Shown: one piece after another, positions 1-5,516 of the stretch
Position numbering within the stretch: position 1 is the stretch's first letter
Layout: the number at the start of each line of letters is the position of its first letter
NCBI GenBank assembly: GCA_964496245.1
Contig: CAZBZG010000127.1
Coordinates: 1 to 12,527 of the forward strand
Direction: 5' to 3'
DNA from: CAZBZG01 sp964496245
GTDB taxonomy: Bacteria; Planctomycetota; SZUA-567
Length of the DNA stretch: 12,527 bases
Made by a program: the position numbers and the translations under genes
The notes under the pieces: model-generated
Seen by the model: the letters and a program-made list of their open reading frames with translations, nothing else
The model's database searches: none
What the model was told of the DNA's origin: nothing

Positions 1-36
1 CTGCGCGGCATTTTCTTTCGCTGCTGCGTTGCGGAT

Positions 37-417
37 TTATTGCACTGAGCTATACTTGCGCACGCATTCCAGGAGATCGTGGGGATCGAAGGGTTTGGGC
101 AGGGTCTGGTCGAAGCCCAGGTCCCGCAGATCGTCCGGATCCCAGTCCTCGATGTTCCCTGTGATGGCGATGAGGGGGCCCTTGTAGCCGAAGTTGCGCA
201 ACTCGGCCCCGCACTCGCTTCCCCACATGCCCGGCAGGTGGATGTCCAGGACGATGGCCCCGAACCGGGCGGGCTCGGCGGAGAGCATCTTCTCGGCCGA
301 CTGGAAGCATTCGACCTCCATGCCCTGGTGTTCCAGGAATTCCTTGAGCAGAGCAGTGGTCTCCTCGTCGTCGTCCACGAGGGCGATCGGAGGGATGGCG
401 TTAGCCGAACGGCTCAC
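37..417 (-). CDS. Stand-alone response-regulator receiver (CheY-like)
   Basis: A 126-residue single REC domain with no output domain. The acidic pocket is D15-D16-D17, the predicted phospho-acceptor is D58 (VLDIHLPG), the switch Thr is T86 (ITGN), and the conserved Lys is K108 followed by Pro (LPKPF). The start is GTG at 417-415, chosen because an AGGAG Shine-Dalgarno sequence lies at 431-427, nine bases upstream, and because the family begins a few residues before the first beta strand. No histidine kinase, phosphotransferase or DNA-binding domain is adjacent, so it probably works in a phosphorelay or by protein-protein contact. It lies 387 bases downstream of a second receiver gene on the same strand. 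A sigma-54-like promoter (522-537) lies between them, so it may be transcribed separately. The family call is secure; partner and output are unknown. Confidence 0.9.
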   Translation of the reverse strand: MSRSANAIPPIALVDDDEETTALLKEFLEHQGMEVECFQSAEKMLSAEPARFGAIVLDIHLPGMWGSECGAELRNFGYKGPLIAITGNIEDWDPDDLRDLGFDQTLPKPFDPHDLLECVRKYSSVQ

Positions 418-804
418 TGGCTGGGTCTCCTGAAATGCGGCTTCTTTTGCGGCCCGCGCGGGAAGCGCTGGGCTGCGCCTTGTTTGGCTGCACGTGCCCT
501 CAATGTCCCGGACAAGGCCCTTGCCACTCGCGTGCCAGAACGCACGCTCTCAGAGCAGCGCCATCCACACCGGGATTCGCAGGGATTTGTGGGCAGGCCT
601 CGGCCGGGCCGCCGACGGGCGCGTCTTGTTTTTGAGACAGCGTTCTCAGGACTGCTACGGTGCGGGGAAAAACCGCATTTGCCCCTGCTGCCGCCGGTCC
701 ACCCCTTCCGGAGGACAGGTCCTCTGATTGCGACAGGTATTGGTGAGCCCGCGTCCTGATCGGACGCAAGAGACGGCCCGGGGCAGGTCTCGGCCCCTCC
801 CCGC
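418..804. other. Intergenic region between two receiver genes, no credible gene
   Basis: I see no protein-coding frame with family-like sequence in these 387 bases; the open frames here are arginine/proline-rich products of high GC. The region holds the sigma-54-like site (522-537), a 14-bp dyad GAGGACAGGTCCTC at 711-724, and a perfect 6-bp stem GCGTCC/GGACGC around a 5-base loop at 751-767. That stem begins about 40 bases after the stop of the upstream receiver gene (stop codon 807-805). It lacks a T tract, so I do not call it an intrinsic terminator. The region could serve as the leader and control region of the downstream receiver. Confidence 0.5.
522..537 (-). promoter_or_regulatory. Candidate sigma-54 (RpoN) -24/-12 promoter
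   Basis: On the minus strand the sequence reads TGGCACGCGAGTGGCA. This matches the RpoN consensus TGGCACG-N4-TTGCA with one mismatch in the -12 block and keeps the diagnostic GG-N10-GC spacing. It points at the receiver gene starting at 417. A start about 12 bases beyond the GC would leave a leader of roughly 95 bases. RpoN promoters need an enhancer-binding activator, and no activator gene or clear upstream binding site is visible here. The match is good by eye, but this is GC-rich DNA and chance occurrence was not calculated. Confidence 0.45.
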
Positions 805-1206
805 CTACTCTGCCCTGCGTTGGCGGTTCTCCGAACGCCCGCCCGGTTGAGGCGGGACCGGGGGCGGGGGACAGACGAACCTGACGAGTTCGCTCACGGG
901 CCGGGTCTTGCTGAACACGGCCTCGAGCCCGCGGAGGACCGCCTGCATCCGGAGGTCGTCGGTCTCGGGGTCTCCCGTGTAGAGCACGACCCGCGTATCC
1001 GGGAGATCGAGGAGCTCGAGCAGGTCGAAGCCGAGGCCGTCCGGCAGCTGATGATCGAGAATCAGCCAGTCGAAGGAGGAGGCCGTGAGGAGGCGCGCGG
1101 CTGCGCGCACGGACGAGGCCGCATCGACCGTGCAGCCGCGTTCCATGAACTTCCGGCAGAGGAGCGCCTGGACGTCGGTGTCGTCTTCAATGATGAGGAT
1201 GCGCAT
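805..1206 (-). CDS. Stand-alone response-regulator receiver with proline-rich tail
   Basis: A 133-residue REC-domain protein. The acidic residues are E7-D8-D9 (IIEDD), the predicted phosphorylation site is D51 (LILDHQLPDG), the switch Thr is T77 (LYTGD) and the conserved Lys is K100. The usual Lys-Pro is replaced by K-T-R-P, so the loop after the Lys is altered. After residue 111 the domain ends in a short proline-rich and basic tail (CPPPPVPP...), not an output domain. The frame stays open upstream to 1374, but those 56 residues are not family-like and span a T7 tract and hairpin. I therefore start at ATG 1206-1204, where MRILIIEDD matches the first REC beta strand. The ribosome-binding site is weak (GAG about 10 bases upstream). 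No kinase is adjacent. Confidence 0.88.
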   Translation of the reverse strand: MRILIIEDDTDVQALLCRKFMERGCTVDAASSVRAAARLLTASSFDWLILDHQLPDGLGFDLLELLDLPDTRVVLYTGDPETDDLRMQAVLRGLEAVFSKTRPVSELVRFVCPPPPVPPQPGGRSENRQRRAE

Positions 1207-1223
1207 GCAGAGTTCTCGCCCGG

Positions 1224-1264
1224 AAAAAAAGGGCGCCGACTTGGTCTTCCGTCCCGTCGGACCC
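1224..1264 (-). terminator. Terminator-like hairpin with T7 tract in the leader of the receiver gene
   Basis: Read on the minus strand, GGG-T-CCGAC (1264-1256) pairs with GTCGG-CG-CCC (1240-1231) around a 15-base loop, giving 8 bp interrupted by a small internal loop. It is followed at once by seven T residues (1230-1224). The structure ends 17 bases before the ATG of the receiver gene at 1206. It could end a short leader RNA or act as an attenuator; an alternative 5-bp stem, CGCCC/GGGCG, forms across the T tract and might compete with it. No leader peptide was recognised. Confidence 0.4.
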
Positions 1265-1561
1265 TGGCGACAGGGTGAAGGGAAACGGGAACCGATCGGC
1301 GCCCACTCATCCGCGCGAGTGAGAAAGGCCGGGCGCTTCCCTTGTCCTCTGCCAGCAACATGCTGGGTCGCCATTGTCCGACGGAGAGAACCGTCCTACA
1401 GTCTTCAATTGTGCGAGGCCCGTGTCCAGCCGCCTCGCTGGCGTCTGTCCTCCTCTTCAGAATCCGCGTGAAACGACCATCGGTAGCATGCCGAAAAGCG
1501 GGCCGCATTTCAAGCGAAAACCCCTTTTGCGTCCGGCACGACAGCGAATCATTCCGCCACT

Positions 1562-1744
1562 CCGTCACCACGAAGGCCAGGCAGCAGGAAGACTGCGGGG
1601 AAGGCGTTCGGAGATACCGGGGCAGGCGCCTTCGTAGACTTCGCGGTCTGCGATCACGAGCAGCTGACCCCAAGCCCGTTGTCGCCGTTTCCGGCGATGA
1701 CAAACGAGCTCTCTGCGCGTTCTCTGTGATCTCTGTGGTGGAGA
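1562..1744. repeat. Dispersed intergenic repeat-like element (CACAGAG / CACGAAGG type)
   Basis: On the minus strand the element opens with CACCACAGAG and iterated CACAGAG/GCAGAG units (1740-1711), and it closes with CTTCGTGGTGA (1575-1565). CACCAC at 1566-1571 and GTGGTG at 1735-1740 therefore form short inverted termini. Two internal stem-loops are visible: TCGCCG/CGGCGA with a TTTC loop (1682-1697), and TCGTAGAC/GTCTGCGA with one mismatch (1632-1653). Such CACAGAG-rich stretches resemble non-coding repeats I recall from many bacterial and metagenomic genomes, which often generate spurious ORFs. Only one copy lies in this window, so dispersion cannot be shown here. It has no coding capacity and no transposase. 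Confidence 0.45.
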
Positions 1745-1771
1745 TTCGTTCTCGCGCTGGCTGGCATGGGC

Positions 1772-1796
1772 GCGGCCGGCGGCCGGCCGCTCTTTT
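1772..1796 (+). terminator. Hairpin plus T-rich tail, terminator-like
   Basis: GCGGCCGG (1772-1779) and CCGGCCGC (1783-1790) form a perfect 8-bp stem around a 3-base loop and are followed by TCTTTT. The form is that of a plus-strand intrinsic terminator, but no plus-strand gene lies upstream. It may shield the promoter just downstream from stray transcription or end an unrecognised RNA. The very GC-rich palindrome could also be fortuitous. Confidence 0.4.
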
Positions 1797-1809
1797 GACA
1801 CGCACCCCC

Positions 1810-1838
1810 TTCCCATCCGCCCGCCCACCTGATAGAAT
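1810..1838 (+). promoter_or_regulatory. Candidate sigma-70 promoter for the zinc-ribbon/MscS pair
   Basis: TAGAAT (1833-1838) matches the -10 consensus at five of six positions. It lies 17 bases after TTCCCA (1810-1815), which matches the -35 at four of six. Transcription would begin near 1845, giving a leader of about 95 bases to the zinc-ribbon start. A better -35 hexamer, TTGACA, occurs at 1795-1800 but is 32 bases away and cannot pair with this -10. Confidence 0.4.
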
Positions 1839-1939
1839 GCGACTTCTCTTGCAGGGGCACGCCCCGGCGCTGTGGCCGCTCTTTTCGAAATGCGGCTCCG
1901 TCGCTGTTGGCGGGCCCACGACACCCAGGAGCTTCATCC

Positions 1940-2104
1940 ATGCCTGCATCCGAATCCCGCCGGGATCGATCGAGCCTCATCACCGGCGCCGCGTGCCCGA
2001 ACTGCGGCCGCAACAAGAGCCGCAAGACATCCGACCGGACCGGCGAACGCGAGCTCAAGTGCCGGTTCTGCGGCCACCGCTGGGTCCCGGAACGCGAGAT
2101 CTGA
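1940..2104 (+). CDS. Small zinc-ribbon protein
   Basis: A 54-residue protein with two CxxC knuckles, C19-P-N-C22 and C41-R-F-C44, spaced as in a single four-Cys zinc ribbon. It has a basic N-terminus and a basic linker. The ATG at 1940 is chosen because a full AGGAG lies at 1927-1931, eight bases upstream; the in-frame ATG at 1907 would add 11 unsupported residues. The fold suggests nucleic-acid or protein binding, but the sequence does not say which. Similar ribbons occur in transcription factors, translation proteins and transposase N-termini. Nothing else of a transposase is present. The MscS gene begins 45 bases downstream on the same strand, so the two are probably co-transcribed. Confidence 0.8.
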   Translation: MPASESRRDRSSLITGAACPNCGRNKSRKTSDRTGERELKCRFCGHRWVPEREI

Positions 2105-2149
2105 TACACTCCCGCGATTCCGGAGCCCGCTGTCCACGAGGCCCCTTGG

Positions 2150-3064
2150 ATGAACGACCAGACGCTTGGCATCTACCTCGTAAGCGTGACCATGGGCGGC
2201 GGCGCGGTCTTCTGGCTCCTCCGCCGGTTTCTGGCGCAGGCGGAGGAACGGCGGCGCCAGCATTTGCACGAAAAGCCGACCTTCAACGCGGTGCGCACGA
2301 GCAGCCCGATCGACCAGCCCGCCATGACCGCCCGCAAGTCCGCGCTCCAGAGCGTGGCCGAACGTTTCAGCGTCTTTCGCCGGCTGTTCCTGCTGGTTGT
2401 CGGACTCCTCTGGGTGGTGGCGCTGGCGTTTCCCTTCCTCGGTCACGCGCCCAAGGTGTTCGTGTCCTTTTTCATCACGGCCGCCACCATCCTGCTGGGC
2501 ATCGCGCTCAAGCCCGCGCTGGAGAACGTGATCGCCGGGCTGGTGATCTCGGTTTCCGATTGCGTGAACACGGGCGACACCGTGGTGGTCGACGGCAAGT
2601 ACGGATTCGTCGAGGACATCACCCTGGTCTACACCGTGATCAAGGTCTGGAACTGGCAGCGTTACGTGATCCCCAACAGCCGCATGCTCGCCAAGGAGTA
2701 TTTGAACTACTCCCTGGGCGAGGCCGACCAGTGGGTGCACGTGGAGTTCTGGGTCGACCCGGAGGCCGATCTCGGCCGGGTCTCGGAGACGGCCGTGCAG
2801 GCGGCGGAGGCCAACAAGTACTGCGCGGACTACGAGAAGCCCAAGTTCTGGGTCATGGAGATGGACAAGAACGCGATCCGCTGCTGGGTGGTGGCCTGGG
2901 CCATCTCCCCGCCGGAGGCGTGGCTGCTGCGCAGCGGCGTACAGGCTGAGCTCACGAAGCGCTTCGCCGAGCAGGGCATCCGGCTCCACCGCTATTGCAT
3001 CGAGGGCCTGTTCACGCTGGAGCCCCCTGCCGGAGCCGGGACCGGAGCCAAAGAAGCGCTGTAG
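2150..3064 (+). CDS. MscS-family mechanosensitive ion channel
   Basis: A 304-residue inner-membrane channel of the small-conductance family that would release solutes on hypo-osmotic shock. Predicted membrane segments are at about 7-27, 78-98 and 102-125. The last is the pore-lining helix and runs into LKPALENVIAGL. The family's beta domain follows: TGDTVVVDGKYGFVEDITL (141-159) and the signature YVIPNS (172-177). The alpha/beta C-terminal domain extends to about 290, and the last dozen residues are a low-complexity Gly/Ala tail. A polar, basic stretch of about 50 residues separates TM1 from TM2. ATG 2150 is preceded by GAGG (2138-2141) at eight bases. The length is close to that of the minimal family members. 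It follows the zinc-ribbon gene and converges with the glycosyltransferase gene. Confidence 0.93.
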   Translation: MNDQTLGIYLVSVTMGGGAVFWLLRRFLAQAEERRRQHLHEKPTFNAVRTSSPIDQPAMTARKSALQSVAERFSVFRRLFLLVVGLLWVVALAFPFLGHAPKVFVSFFITAATILLGIALKPALENVIAGLVISVSDCVNTGDTVVVDGKYGFVEDITLVYTVIKVWNWQRYVIPNSRMLAKEYLNYSLGEADQWVHVEFWVDPEADLGRVSETAVQAAEANKYCADYEKPKFWVMEMDKNAIRCWVVAWAISPPEAWLLRSGVQAELTKRFAEQGIRLHRYCIEGLFTLEPPAGAGTGAKEAL

Positions 3065-3093
3065 ACGGAGACGCGATCGGGCCCGTTCTCCGT
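3065..3093 (+). terminator. Inverted repeat directly after the MscS stop
   Basis: ACGGAGA (3065-3071) and TCTCCGT (3087-3093) form a perfect 7-bp stem starting one base after the TAG. The 15-base loop contains the palindrome GGGCCC. There is no T tract, so this is at best a weak or Rho-assisted terminator or a 3'-end stabilising hairpin. It lies in the convergent gap between the MscS gene and the minus-strand glycosyltransferase gene. Confidence 0.3.
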
Positions 3094-3219
3094 TGAATCG
3101 CGGCCGCGCACCTTTCGCGAGCAGTCGGGGTCCGCGAGGAACGATCTCAGCCTTTTCGCTCGAGCGCCCTCGGCCGGCCGGTTCTCCGCAACGTTGGCGT
3201 TGAAGAATAGGGGGCCGCG

Positions 3220-4341
3220 CTACCCCAGCATGCCACGTGCGGACAGCTCGTGCGCGAGCACGGCCTGCATGCGCGTCTGGAAGCGGTCGACCGAGAAACG
3301 TTCGGCCCCTGCGCGCAGGGCTTCCGGCGCAAAGGCCTCGGCGTCGCGCTCGAAGTCCAGGATCGCGCGTTCGAGCGCGGGAACGCTTGGCGCAGCCAGG
3401 TGCAACCCGGTCTTGCCGGGCTCGACGATACACGCGCCGCCACCTTGGCCGAGCGCGAGCACCGGCCGGCCGGCTGCCTGGGCCTCGACCATGACCAGGC
3501 CGAAGTCTTCGAGACCCGGGCAGAGCAGGGCCGTGCACTGCGCATAGAGGTCGGCGAGTTCCGCCTCCTCCACCCAGCCGCGGAACGCGATGCCCGGCCC
3601 GGCCAAGCGTTCGAGCCGCGCGCGTTCCGGGCCTTCGCCCACGACAATGAGCCTTCTGCCGAGCCGGCTGCAGGCGGCCACAGCCAGGTCGGCCCGTTTG
3701 TACGGCACGAGGCGGCCCACGAACAGGTAGGCGCCGTTGCGCTCGCGCGTGGGGGTGAAGCGATCGATCGCGACCGGCGGCGGGATCACCTCAGCCTCCC
3801 GGCCGTAGCAGGCGGCGATGCGCTTCTCCACGGCCGGGGAGTTGGCGAGGAAATGATCCACGTTCCTCGCCGCGCTGCGGTCGAAACGCCGCAGCCAGGG
3901 CCTGAGCAGCGTGAAAACCGCCCGGGGGAAGGGGCCGGCCACACGCGCGGGATCCTGCTCGCAGGGCCAGATGTGGCGCATGGGCGTGTGGCAGTAGCAG
4001 ACGTGCAGGCCGCGGGCCGGGCGCTGGATGCCTTTCATGAGAAACGCGTCGCTGGTCACCACCAGGTCGTAGCCCCGCAGATCGAACTGCCGCACGAAGT
4101 GGGGGAAGAGCGGGGCATAGTGCCGGAAGTGGGTCCGCCCGGCCGGCCAGGATGCGAGTCCGCTCGTCTGGAGCCGGCACTCGCGCAGAGCCGGGCCCAG
4201 AGCTTCGGAGTCGGCCACGAGCGCGTAGAGGTCTGGCGTGCCCAGGAGCGGGGCCAGCGCCTCGCACACGCGCTCTCCGCCCGTACGGGTCACGAACCAG
4301 TGGTGCACGATCGCGGTGCGGAGGTTGTCCAGGCGTCCCAT
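3220..4341 (-). CDS. GT4-family glycosyltransferase (GT-B fold)
   Basis: A 373-residue retaining glycosyltransferase of the GT4/RfaG type. The N-terminal half starts IVHHWFVTRTGGERV (11-25), typical of enzymes of this class in surface-polysaccharide loci. It contains the subgroup motif YCHTPMRHIW (116-125). The C-terminal Rossmann half has YLFVGRLVPYKRADLA (205-220), with basic residues that contact the donor diphosphate, and the E-x7-E motif E278-DFGLVMV-E286. It should add a sugar from a nucleotide donor to a lipid-linked glycan at the cytoplasmic face of the inner membrane; donor and acceptor cannot be read from sequence. ATG 4341 lies 21 bases beyond the stop of the lipoprotein gene and has no obvious Shine-Dalgarno, suggesting translational coupling or leaderless-type initiation. 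It is the last gene of the minus-strand cluster. Confidence 0.92.
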   Translation of the reverse strand: MGRLDNLRTAIVHHWFVTRTGGERVCEALAPLLGTPDLYALVADSEALGPALRECRLQTSGLASWPAGRTHFRHYAPLFPHFVRQFDLRGYDLVVTSDAFLMKGIQRPARGLHVCYCHTPMRHIWPCEQDPARVAGPFPRAVFTLLRPWLRRFDRSAARNVDHFLANSPAVEKRIAACYGREAEVIPPPVAIDRFTPTRERNGAYLFVGRLVPYKRADLAVAACSRLGRRLIVVGEGPERARLERLAGPGIAFRGWVEEAELADLYAQCTALLCPGLEDFGLVMVEAQAAGRPVLALGQGGGACIVEPGKTGLHLAAPSVPALERAILDFERDAEAFAPEALRAGAERFSVDRFQTRMQAVLAHELSARGMLG

Positions 4342-4362
4342 GCGTGTGCTGGCGCGCTGCGC

Positions 4363-5502
4363 TCACTCCTGCTGGCGAATGGCTCGCGGCCGCGGGAAGG
4401 CGTACACATCGCCCCGTTGGCGCGCGAGATGCTCGGCGTGCGCGGCGATGGCTGCGCGGGCGCGCCCCCGCTCGCCCGGGCGCAGGCTGCGCAGCCACCG
4501 GTCGATGTCGATGCACTGCCGCCTGGCCGGCCAGTCGGGGTGCGGCGCGGCACAGGCCAGAAACCGCCGGATCGCATCCTTTGGGACCGCCCCGCAAACC
4601 GCTTCCATCATGCGGTACGAGATCGCGTAGGCGTCCGCGCGCGCGCCCCGCGCGAAGCGGCGTTCGAACGGGGTCCACGAGCGGCCGGTCTTGCGTGCCA
4701 TGTGCCGGGCGAATACGTTGTTGAGGCCTTCCACGTACCAGTCGTACAACCGCGGATTCAACGTGTGTGCGCTCTCGTGCGCCAGGAGCAACCAGAACTT
4801 CTCCTCTCCGGGCGCGGCATTCACATACAAGACAAAGGTTCCGGGCCGCTCCTCCATCCGCTCGCAGAGGGAGAAGCGTTCGGCCACGAGCGCCGGCTCC
4901 GGGGCGGGGAGGAGACAGCCGGGCAGCGCTGCTTGGAGTGCGCTGCGGTTCGCCGCTTCCCGGTTGCGCGGCTGCGAGTGCGCCTCGGCCGGCTGGCGCA
5001 GGTCCGGCAACCGTTCGCCGGAAGCGATCGCCCGGTTGAGGCCGGCGACAACCGCCAGCTGGTCGGCGTGGGCCGGCGCACGCGCGGCTGCGGACGCGCG
5101 TCGCACGACCCGCAGGCCGTCCGGGCCGAGCGTACCGCGCACGCGGGTGAAGACCGGGCCGCCCCGTGTGGCCAGAAGACGGCAGAGCTGCGGCCAGTCG
5201 CACACGTCCGCGCGGGCGAGGCGGTGCAAGTGGCGGCGTCTTTGGCTCTGGCGTACGTGCACCTCCCGCACGGGATGCACGGCCCGGCCGTAGAGCCGTT
5301 CGGCCTCGGACACGCAGGAAGCCACGAACGCCAGGATCTCCGGGCTCTCGGCCGGTTCGTAGTACCGGTGGAGGGGCGCCTGCGGGCGCTGACGCGCGCC
5401 GTCCAGAGGCGCGCAGCCGATCGCGACGAAGAACAGCGCGGCCGCCGCCAGGCCGGCAGGACGAGAGGCGCTGCGGGATGTGTCGCTGATTCGCGTGTCC
5501 AT
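4363..5502 (-). CDS. Putative HExxH metallopeptidase, lipoprotein
   Basis: A 379-residue protein. The N-terminal 29 residues form a lipoprotein signal: basic start, hydrophobic GLAAAALFFVAIG, then C30 as the lipidated residue. The catalytic-looking motif is H242-E-S-A-H246 in LLLAHESAHTLN, followed by E258 in WYVEGLNN. This is the pattern of gluzincin-type zinc peptidases, with the Glu as likely third ligand, although the 11-residue spacing is shorter than usual. The rest matches no family I recognise. ATG 5502 is preferred over the in-frame TTG at 5520, which overlaps the upstream stop, because only the shorter form begins with a normal signal peptide and has an AGGCG-like site nearby. It sits between the transferase and GT4 genes, so it probably acts in the envelope on a partner of glycan export. 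Substrate and activity are unknown. Confidence 0.7.
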   Translation of the reverse strand: MDTRISDTSRSASRPAGLAAAALFFVAIGCAPLDGARQRPQAPLHRYYEPAESPEILAFVASCVSEAERLYGRAVHPVREVHVRQSQRRRHLHRLARADVCDWPQLCRLLATRGGPVFTRVRGTLGPDGLRVVRRASAAARAPAHADQLAVVAGLNRAIASGERLPDLRQPAEAHSQPRNREAANRSALQAALPGCLLPAPEPALVAERFSLCERMEERPGTFVLYVNAAPGEEKFWLLLAHESAHTLNPRLYDWYVEGLNNVFARHMARKTGRSWTPFERRFARGARADAYAISYRMMEAVCGAVPKDAIRRFLACAAPHPDWPARRQCIDIDRWLRSLRPGERGRARAAIAAHAEHLARQRGDVYAFPRPRAIRQQE

Positions 5503-5516
5503 CGTGCGCCTGCGCT

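Larger units (their letters stand above)
1207..1939. other. 733-bp divergent intergenic region, no credible gene
   Basis: This spacer separates the minus-strand receiver from the plus-strand zinc-ribbon gene, so both transcription units probably start in it. I see no credible protein gene. Left to right it holds a terminator-like hairpin with T7 (1224-1264), an undistinguished stretch (1265-1560), a repeat-like element with internal hairpins (1562-1744), a plus-strand terminator-like hairpin (1772-1796), a candidate sigma-70 promoter (1810-1838) and the leader of the zinc-ribbon gene. A 12-base direct repeat, GGCCGCTCTTTT, occurs at 1785-1796 and 1874-1885. A possible -35 TTGAAA on the minus strand near 1510 has no convincing -10 partner. 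Confidence 0.55.

Noticed and set aside
711..724. Dyad GAGGACAGGTCCTC as an operator
   Set aside because: A single short palindrome in GC-rich DNA with no promoter overlap; noted only within the intergenic entry.
500..769. 89-codon minus-strand frame between the two receivers
   Set aside because: It has no family-like sequence and no convincing ribosome site, and its 3' part overlaps the sigma-54-like promoter.
1207..1374. Upstream extension of the receiver gene to ATG 1374
   Set aside because: The extra 56 residues are not REC-like and are encoded across a T7 tract and terminator-like hairpin. ATG 1206 fits the domain start.
1795..1838. TTGACA with TAGAAT as a promoter pair
   Set aside because: The spacer is 32 bases, far from the 16-18 needed. 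The -10 was paired with TTCCCA instead.
1342..2949. 535-codon plus-strand frame covering the intergenic repeat and MscS gene
   Set aside because: It runs through non-coding repeat sequence and then out of frame through two genes with good family support.
1934..3538. 534-codon open frame on the minus strand
   Set aside because: It is antisense to the MscS and zinc-ribbon genes, which have clear family motifs and ribosome sites. Its product is His/Arg/Ala-rich and resembles nothing.
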